Below, piece after piece: positions 46,780 through 56,167 of a stretch of 56,167 bases of DNA. The notes under the pieces are model-generated. The model saw only the letters and a list, made by a program, of their open reading frames with translations, did no database searches and was not told the DNA's origin. A program made the translations under genes and the position numbers. The stretch's first letter is position 1. The number at the start of each line of letters is the position of its first letter. This DNA is from Dissophora ornata (taxonomy: Eukaryota > Mortierellomycota > Mortierellomycetes > Mortierellales > Mortierellaceae): the NCBI GenBank assembly GCA_025201705.1, contig MU616685.1, positions 1 through 56,167 on the forward strand, read 5' to 3'.

Positions 46780-47799
46780 TGTGAGTATGTATTCGGGTTA
46801 TAGGGGAATTAGGATGGGGAATGGCAGAGAGAGGATTGAGATGATTCAAGAGCAGATTCGGCAGTGAAGAGTGATCTCTTTTAAAAACGAAAAGAGCATG
46901 TCGGTTACACGAGGGTTCAAGGTGCAGTTCCCCGCGTTTGTCACTCCCTTCCGAGAAGTGTCACTTTCGCGGCTCACTCGACACTCTTTGCTTCTCGAAG
47001 CGGCCAGTGTGAATCCTCGCGCTGTCACATCGATGCAGCTGGGCGTCATACTCGCCCTGTCCCCATCGAAGCGAGCATCTACCTACGCGACAGCCATACG
47101 TGATCTTGTTGCTATTGCTCCTTGCTTCTCACGAACCAACCACCTGACATGTAGACACCCGGACAGAGCAGAAATCCATCTGGATAGTTCTATACACTTG
47201 ATACAGGATCTGTTGATGCCATTCGCTCGGCACAAGGAATTGTTGTCACTTTTTCGCAGAGTAGGCACACACCTTGACCACTCCTCGATCCCCATCATTC
47301 ATTCACCGCGCTCATCGAAGCTTAAGCTTTGAAAGATTAACGTTAACACACCTTTCCACTTTCTCCACAAGTAGATGGCGAGAGCTTGTTGTTCTAGGCA
47401 GGCGCGAGTAGACGGATCAACGGATGCCCTGTAAACAAGCTGACGGATTCACAATAGATCATATCGTAGGCGCACAAGGCATCCAAGGCCAGAACGCGTA
47501 AACAAAAACCACGTAGCGCGCTTTCTGTGCTACTGAAAGATTTGCGCATTCGTCTCCATTGATACCAAGACAAGTCCTTGACCTCTCAAATGACGGTAAA
47601 AGAAGCATTGATGAAATATGTATTTTTTTCCGCGGTTTGTTTAAGATGGGGTTGTATTTGATAATACTTGTATCAATTTATGAAAACGAAATCGTTGTTT
47701 GAACAAAAAAGAGTAGGGTTGAATCGTGTCGAACATGGCAGGGAGAGATTGAATTCTTTATAGAGATGATGGGAGGGTGGGCGGGAGTCTGTCGATAAT
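46780..47799. other. Intergenic between acyl-CoA oxidase and ATP2
   Basis: Roughly the first 500 bp are the acyl-CoA oxidase promoter; the rest is downstream of ATP2. An open plus frame at 46,871-47,332 has no family features. No RNA gene recognised. Confidence 0.5.
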
Positions 47800-50202
<2,403 letters not shown>

Positions 50203-51094
50203 GGCTAATCCACGGGGCGGGGGGAATGAGGGGAGAGGGGAAGAAGATGGATTAGTTTCGAAAAAGAGCGGAAGGCTCGCGGTCTTATTATTTTGTTCGC
50301 TGTTTACTCGCTGGGATAGCCGCTACGATCCAAATGGCTCGGCGACGTCATCAGTGCGGCCGCGGAGCGGGTCTCTAATTGAACGCACCCTCCTTTTCTG
50401 AACGCGTCCTCTGGCAACTCCAGTCTGGGTAGAACCATCTCTGGAAGAAGTCCCTCTCCCTTCGCTCCTGTCAAGGCCTTAGCCATTCATGTCTTTGTTG
50501 CAGCAGAAGGCCATTCTTATTGATACACCATATCCACATGATTGCTGCAATCAGTGATACAGAGAGGACTCGACCAGTGCCCTGACCGCCGATCGCGACA
50601 CAGGTTGTCCATGTCGTCCTTCAATCTTCATATTCATACGTTCTGCAAACAGCTCAAGCAGTGAATGTACATACTAAGGTTGGAAAATGAAGCCATAGGT
50701 TGCGACGAGGTGGAAACGAGAGTGAGCAGACATCTCGCTAGAGTTCATGGCATGGAAGACCTCCATAGGCAATTAAAGGGAGTGATATCAACGCGAAAAT
50801 AGACCAGTTCATAAGATAAATGAGTTCAGGAGCATGCAAGGAATGGATCTATAGAGGTCCCATTCCGGCTCAAAATAGACAAAACTAATTCTTGTCTCCT
50901 TGGCTTTAACTACCCCCAAAACTTTTTAACAGGACCGAGAAGTAACGCGCCGTACAAGGAATTTTTTAGACACTTCTTTTCCAAAATAAAAAAATAAAAA
51001 AAAAAATATTTAAAATGTTTAAAATGTTTAAAATGAAAAATGCTATTCATAATAAATCGGTCGACAGCGGTCTGCCGCCCATGAACAGGGAAAC
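50203..51094. other. ATP2 promoter region and CCDC124 3' flank
   Basis: No gene seen. Contains an A/T-rich block at about 50,985-51,050 with a three-unit direct repeat. Confidence 0.5.
51009..51035. repeat. Three-unit direct repeat TTTAAAATG
   Basis: Three perfect 9-nt units at 51009-51017, 51018-51026 and 51027-51035, about 60 bp downstream of the CCDC124 stop codon, so likely in its 3' untranslated region or terminator area. Confidence 0.85.
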
Positions 51095-52228
51095 CTAGGC
51101 CTTCAAGCGGTTGGCAATATCCTGCTTGCGAGTCTCAATGTGCTCACGCTCCTCTTGCTTATTGGCATCATAGGCAATAACGTTGGTCTGGTTGAAGGGG
51201 TTCTCGGGCGACTTTTGGAATTGCTTGTAAAGGATATCGTGCATTTGGTTCTGTCTCAATCCTGGGTGATCTTTCTTCAAATTTGGCATCTCACGCTCCT
51301 TGTATGCCTCAAATGCAGCCTACATAACAACAACAGACCAGACCGTAAAGTTCAGTCCGTAATCCTTGCCGTTCAATTGTGGCATTGTTTTTTCTAAATC
51401 CAAGAGCAAGTAGAATGGTGGCGATAAATACCTTAAAGCGACGCTCTGGATGACGGTCAACATCCTTGCCCTTGCCAGTTGTAATAGGAGCTTGTCCAGA
51501 ACCACCAGTCGAAGATCCAGTGAGCGTTAAGAGATCGAGCGCATCGTCAATGTTGGAAGCAGAAAACTCCTCCACCACCTTAACCTCGCTAGCGAAGGCC
51601 TCAACCTTCTGAGTCTTCTTAACTGCCTTTTTCTAATTCATGCCGCAACAACAGCAGGTAGTGAAATAATGTTAGAGATTCAGGTCGCTTTTGAACCTGT
51701 GCAGGATCTGATATGTCAATAGTTGGCCTCCAATACCTCCTCTCCCTTGACGGGCTTGGCTGGCTTGCTCTTAAGAGTCTTCTCCTCTTCCTCGAGGACA
51801 CGCTGGGCCTCGCGCTTCTTGGCCAATTGCTCTTGCTGTTGGTAAGAGAATTCACGTTTGGTCATAATTTAGATTGGGCAGAAAACTGAACGTAGGTCGC
51901 CGCAGCAATGTCACCATACACTCATATCTTAAAAAAATGAGGCCTTACCCTCTTCTGCTCCTCAGCCTCCTTCTTGTTGCCCTTGGCTCCCTTGGACCAC
52001 TCGCTAGCCTCGGTGGCCTCTTGCTCAGCAGCCTTCTTGGCGTTCTTTACGTTTGCGCTGGCAGCCTTGCGTTCGTTGGCAGCCGCGACTAAATCGAAAT
52101 AGAAGACGCCACCGATAAAGTAAAACTGAGATCAGTTTTCTGAAGTAGGGAAGTAGAGCTATAAGGTTGAGATCTGAGAAAACAAGATCTAATGTCGTAC
52201 CCTTGCTGTTCTCTTTCTTGGGTGCCAT
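51095..52228 (-). CDS. CCDC124: CCDC124 homologue, ribosome-associated coiled-coil protein
   Basis: 230 residues; exons on minus 52228-52201, 52088-51949, 51835-51737, 51632-51432 and 51319-51095. The N-terminal half is a Lys/Glu/Ala-rich helix (AAANERKAASANVKNAKKAA onward), as in CCDC124 and the shorter yeast Lso2 that bind idle ribosomes across the subunit interface. The C-terminal half has the family block DRHPERRFKAAFEAYKE followed by MPNLKKDHPGLRQNQ and QKSPENPFNQTNV. Total length is close to the human protein (about 223). Role in ribosome hibernation and recovery is from family knowledge. Divergent to the eL18 gene, about 0.8 kb away. Confidence 0.9.
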
Positions 52229-53020
52229 GTTGTGTGTGAGTATGAGGAGTGGGATGAATGGAAAGAGAAAACAGTTCGAATGAGAAGATCAAGTCAGCAC
52301 CGGCTGGACTTGAACTTGATTTTGGTTGAATCGCTCAAAGCCACCGCACTTGGGCACAGTCGCAACGCGAAAATGGCAAGGAATGAGTTCACTTTTGCTT
52401 AGGAAGGGTTTATTACAATACTCTATGGTAGGATGTGCGATCCCTCTTCAACACCATGCCTTTCCTCATGGCATGGTCCATACCCAATGCGCGCGACAGT
52501 GACTGAACACTTCCGAAGCAACGCATTAGAGATCGAGATTTGATTTTTGCTCAACTTATACGTAGTCATGAAAACGATATTCATGGGTACACCTGAAGGA
52601 GCATTGTGTGTGTTGTGAAAGATGGGGAGGCAAGGACGTGAACGAAGACGACAAAACTGCTGATCATGGCAATAAACAACGTGCCGATTTGCTGTAACCC
52701 AATAAACATAAAACTTTTTATTACAACAAAGGCAACGAAGTCAACGGTCGAGCAGCGTAACAAGGATGAAAGAATGTGGGAAGCCTAGGAGGGATCTTGA
52801 AAATCAAAATTGGTTGATCTGATCACAAAGGCAATGTCGCTGATAGAGAGTTGATGAAAGGATTTCATCAATGGGCGGTGTAATGAACAAAGCGGATCTT
52901 AAGGGGTTTTCCCTCCCCTTCTTCGCACTGGACTCCTTTCGCCCTGAACACAAACGGATATCTTGTTCTGTGCAGTCAGCAGCAGTTGGAACTCCCTCTT
53001 TGCTTTAAATCTTTACAAAA
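52229..53020. other. Divergent promoter between CCDC124 and eL18 genes
   Basis: No supported gene. A short minus frame at 52,581-52,763 encodes a hydrophobic peptide with no family match. Both flanking genes are translation-related, so a shared promoter is plausible. Confidence 0.45.
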
Positions 53021-54716
53021 ATGGTTAGCAGTCACGCTGAGAGGGAGACACCTTTGCATCCAAGGAGGGTTACCAGCAATCCCACATCCAACGCAAACAG
53101 CCGGAAAAATGATCCATCGATCGACATATCGACGCACATACTCGTCAATCGCTCCGTTATTCAGGAACAAGGATCATTTTTCATCTGACCCAGCATACTT
53201 CCTTCAATTACTTGGATATGGCGCTTCTCCGGCGATAATCACATCAGACCCATCGCAAAATCTTCCACACCTTGATGTGCGGCGGAAATGCCAATCTAAG
53301 TGGGGCCTGTGCCAGGATTCGCGACATAAGAATTAGAAGAGCGGTCGTGGAGATGAATGCGATTCATAACAAATATCGATTGCACTTTCCGACTCTTCCA
53401 GTGCTGCACTTTGCGTGTGCTTCAATACAGCGGATGAAAGAGATGATCTGATGGACAGTGTCAACAATTGATCGGCCTCAGCAATGAATTCACTCTTGGC
53501 ATCAACTGAGGCGCCAGGAATCAAGGAACATGGAACATCAACGGACTTCAGTAATGGGGAACCTTTGATCTTGCATACTAATCAACCGTGTGTGTCATAT
53601 ATTATCAAATAGGGTATTGACATTAAGAAGCACCACGTTCGCAACAAGAACCGTCAGGCTCCCAAGTCCGAGGATGTCTACCTGCTGTTGCTTGTCAAGG
53701 TATGCATGGATCTCTGGATATCAATAATGAGCGGGAGCTGGTAGTTGAAAAGAGCCACACTATTTTGAAACAATGGAGCAATATCGGAAGGGGAGCAACT
53801 GTCGTCTATCAGAGCCACTCAGCAACGGCTGCTGGTCACTTCACTGCTTCCGTAATGTGCGGCTGTCAGTGACTTGAGCCCTTATCGCCTAACGATCTAC
53901 TACGCTGGTGCCTGCACCTCAGTAAGCAGCCACCAGGCGTTCCCTGGTGAAGACGACACTGCATCTGAAAGGACCATAAAAGGGAAGGAGCCGTCAACAC
54001 CGCAGCACACAAGGCTCGAGGAATGAGTGCTAGGAATCACGGCATTCAACAACCGAGCAACAACTTTGACTTTTGGCAGCATTCAGATTTCTGGATGAGA
54101 TTGCTCTCGGGACAAACATTCCTACTGTTTCATTAAAAGGAGCTGTCTTTTCAGGATATGAAAGTCGAAGAGAACCGTGCCGTCAGGTATTCTCGAAGTC
54201 AGCTGTAGACTCACCTCCTATCTCTATCGCTCTATATCGATCCCATGTCAATAGCTCTACAGATTCCTCGCCCGCCGTACGGACTCGTCCTTCAACAAGG
54301 TCGTCTTGAAGCGCCTCTTTATGTCGCGCGTCAACCGCCCCCCTATGTCGATCTCCCGTGTTGCCCGCAACATGGCCGGCAAGGATGGCAAGACCGCTGT
54401 CGTCGTCGGCTCCGTCACCGATGACGTCCGTTTCCTCGAGGTCCCCAAGTTGACGATTGCCTGCTTGCGTATCACCAAGACTGCCAAGGCCCGTGTCTTG
54501 AAGGCCGGTGGTGAGGTCATCACCTTTGACCAGCTTGCTGTCCGTGCCCCCACTGGTGCTAACACCGTCTTGCTCCGCGGCAAGAAGAACACCCGTGAGG
54601 CCGTTAAGCACTTCGGTATGGGCCCCGGCAAGCACGCCAAGCCCTATGTCCAGAGCAAGGGTCGCAAGTTCGAGAAGGCCCGTGGTCGCCGTGCCTCCCG
54701 CGGCTTCAAGGCTTAA
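53021..54716 (+). CDS. RPL18: 60S ribosomal protein eL18
   Basis: eL18 of the large ribosomal subunit, 183 residues (yeast 186). Exons 53613-53699 and 54255-54716 are certain: [20 protein letters not shown], then [80 protein letters not shown] and the basic tail. The first exon would be only the start codon: ATG at 53021-53023 followed by a GTTAGC donor, with the acceptor before GGT ATT GAC. A different upstream ATG at an exon end would work equally, so the 5' end is tentative. Introns are 589 and 555 bp, long for a ribosomal protein gene; no clear snoRNA was found in them. Confidence 0.92.
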
Positions 54717-55107
54717 ACACAAAATATGGTCCTCTTGTTGTAATCATGTGTTTTATGGCGGTGGTACATGTCAATCATTCCTGCAAACCTGTGAAAATGT
54801 CCGAAATAAAGACCAGCTTTCGGTTATTATGGTTTTTGCGGCGCAACAAGGGAGCTCGCTTATATGACGGATATTCAGGTTTTTTTTTTACAGTTACGGC
54901 GCTGACAAGCAGTACAAATAACGATGCGGTCGAAAATTTGAGGACCAACAACAGATTATTATTATTACTATACATTTAAAGCAACGAAGCGATTACAGAA
55001 ACCAGACACAAAACGAAGACTATTAACAACTTTTTTTGAAGGATGGCAATGTGGGTGGAGAAGGATCTATCTGCATAGACATTTCGAAAGGCGTAAGAGA
55101 CGGGCTG
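54717..55107. other. Intergenic between convergent eL18 and dioxygenase genes
   Basis: 3' flanks of two convergent genes. AATAAA-like sequence (GAAATAAAG near 54,802) downstream of eL18 may serve polyadenylation. No gene seen. Confidence 0.45.
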
Positions 55108-55952
55108 CTATTGTTCGCGATTGTACCATCGCGAGTAGACCTCTGGATGGCATCGTTGCACGGTTTCAAAGACGTGTGCGCCGCTACTCCAGCCATCCTT
55201 GGGCCGTGATGGTTCAATGTTAGATATACCAAGACCAAGCACCGACCCTTCAGCTGGATTCTCCTCTTCCTCATCACTCTTTTCGATCGCAGTTGATGCG
55301 AAGTCCAGTTGTGCGCTCATGTCCAAGTTATCGATCGTATAAGGGATTCTTGCGTTCAAGGCCGGGTCAAAGAAGAATGGGATGCTATACCGGTCCTGAC
55401 CTGAGGTGTTGTTCAACACCCTATGGATGGTCGCATGGTATAACCCATCGGTCATCTTCTCGATCGCCTCCCCCATAGTCACGATAAACGTGTCTGGCAC
55501 CGGCTTGGTGTCCATCCATTCACCCGTCCCGGGGTCCTGACCCTGCAAACCACCGACCATGTCTTGGAAGAGAACCGTCATGAATCCTGTGTCCTTGTGA
55601 GCACCGCAGCCGATCGTGGCAGCCTCTTTCACAGAAGGATACTTGGCGCACTTGAGGCGATAATAAGGGTTTTTACCAAAGAGATCACGAAAGTATGAGC
55701 TTCTCAATCCGAGAGAAAGAGCCACAGCATCCATCAATCGTTGAGACAGAGTCTCGAGTTGATCCATAAAATCAAGGATGCAGGGCTGGAATCCGGGAAG
55801 GAGGGCCACCGTCGAAACGGGCCATTGATTGGGACCTTGAAGACCCTCGTAATCTGGGGAGATTGAAGGTTGGAAGGAGTCGATGGGGGCCTGCTCGGGA
55901 CCGAACTGGAGTTGCTCGCGGTGATCAACTTGGTTGTTCGTGAACTCCTCGC
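55108..55952 (-). CDS. 2-oxoglutarate/Fe(II) dioxygenase, isopenicillin-N-synthase-like (5' part outside)
   Basis: Last exon (55952-55108, 280 codons) of a gene that continues past the right edge. It begins after an AACAG acceptor with EEFTNNQVDHREQLQFGPEQ, the usual junction between the DIOX_N and catalytic domains. The jelly-roll core has the iron triad: H and D in GAHKDTGFMTVLFQ and the distal His in ATIHRVLNN; the 2-oxoglutarate-binding R-x-S follows in DRYSIPFFFDP. After the core a Glu-rich insertion (DEEEENPAEG) precedes the C-terminal HVFETVQRCHPEVYSRW. Substrate cannot be predicted. The N-terminal domain (about 90 residues) is missing from the window; 55953-56167 seems to be intron or 5' sequence. 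Confidence 0.82.
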
Positions 55953-56167
55953 CTGTTGATTTGGTAATTGTGAATTAGGGTTATTCGTCGCAACTAAGGA
56001 AACGTGTGGGTTTAGCAACCAATGATCAAGACAACGGTAATCAACGCAAGAGGTACATTATGGAGAGCGAGTGCGAGAGATCGGGAAGAGCTGCAAGGGG
56101 GCCAGGAAGCCGACATAATTGATATTGTGTGTATTCTGTGTGTATTATGTATGTTGTTGTTGTTGGG

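Noticed and set aside
53024..54254. Possible intronic snoRNA in the eL18 gene
   Set aside because: I looked for box C (RUGAUGA) followed by box D (CUGA) with a closing stem and for H/ACA hairpins, and saw no convincing pair.

Overview
The window is nuclear DNA of an intron-rich fungus, most likely of the Mortierellomycota/Mucoromycota type; that placement is inferred. The support is short GT-AG introns in nearly every gene, a set of clearly fungal housekeeping proteins (ORC4, RTT106, ATP2, eL18, LCB3-like, ARA2-like, peroxisomal acyl-CoA oxidase) and a Crinkler-type fragment. Exon-intron models were built by hand from splice sites, reading frame and family motifs, so small exons and start codons are the weakest parts.

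Left third (1-21.5 kb), mostly conserved genes: a NET-domain nuclear protein (-), origin recognition subunit ORC4 (-), a universal stress protein (+), a decayed flavin amine oxidase relic (-), an ARA2-type aldo/keto reductase (+), an LCB3-type sphingoid-base phosphate phosphatase (+), a 3 kb stretch with no gene found, then an APC amino-acid permease (+) that carries an in-frame stop and a broken tail. RTT106 (-) follows at 21.7-23.3 kb.

Middle (23.3-36.3 kb), an accessory island: a Helitron/PIF1-like helicase remnant, a poly-A tract with a 10-N assembly gap, a Crinkler N-terminal domain fragment, an 874-residue orphan protein, a candidate 39-residue micro-gene, and then the most interesting part of the window. 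Between 29,985 and 35,769 lie six related mini-genes or relics (one on -, five on +), each encoding a single OB-fold domain that resembles the first OB fold of the telomere-end-binding protein POT1. Three have the same four-exon layout with nearly identical internal exon lengths and identical intron phases (0, 1, 0) despite strong sequence divergence. A local family of stand-alone POT1-OB1-like proteins is not something I know to be described.

Right third (36.4-56.2 kb), conserved genes again: a 17-exon secreted serine hydrolase (+), a Ser/Thr-rich GPI-anchored wall-type protein (+), a short-chain dehydrogenase (-), acyl-CoA oxidase (-), mitochondrial ATP synthase beta (-), a CCDC124 homologue (-), ribosomal protein eL18 (+), and a 2-oxoglutarate/Fe(II) dioxygenase (-) cut off at the right edge. 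Several genes carry introns of 550-890 bp, which is long for a fungus. Nothing indicates a metabolic gene cluster; neighbours look functionally independent except for the OB-fold array.
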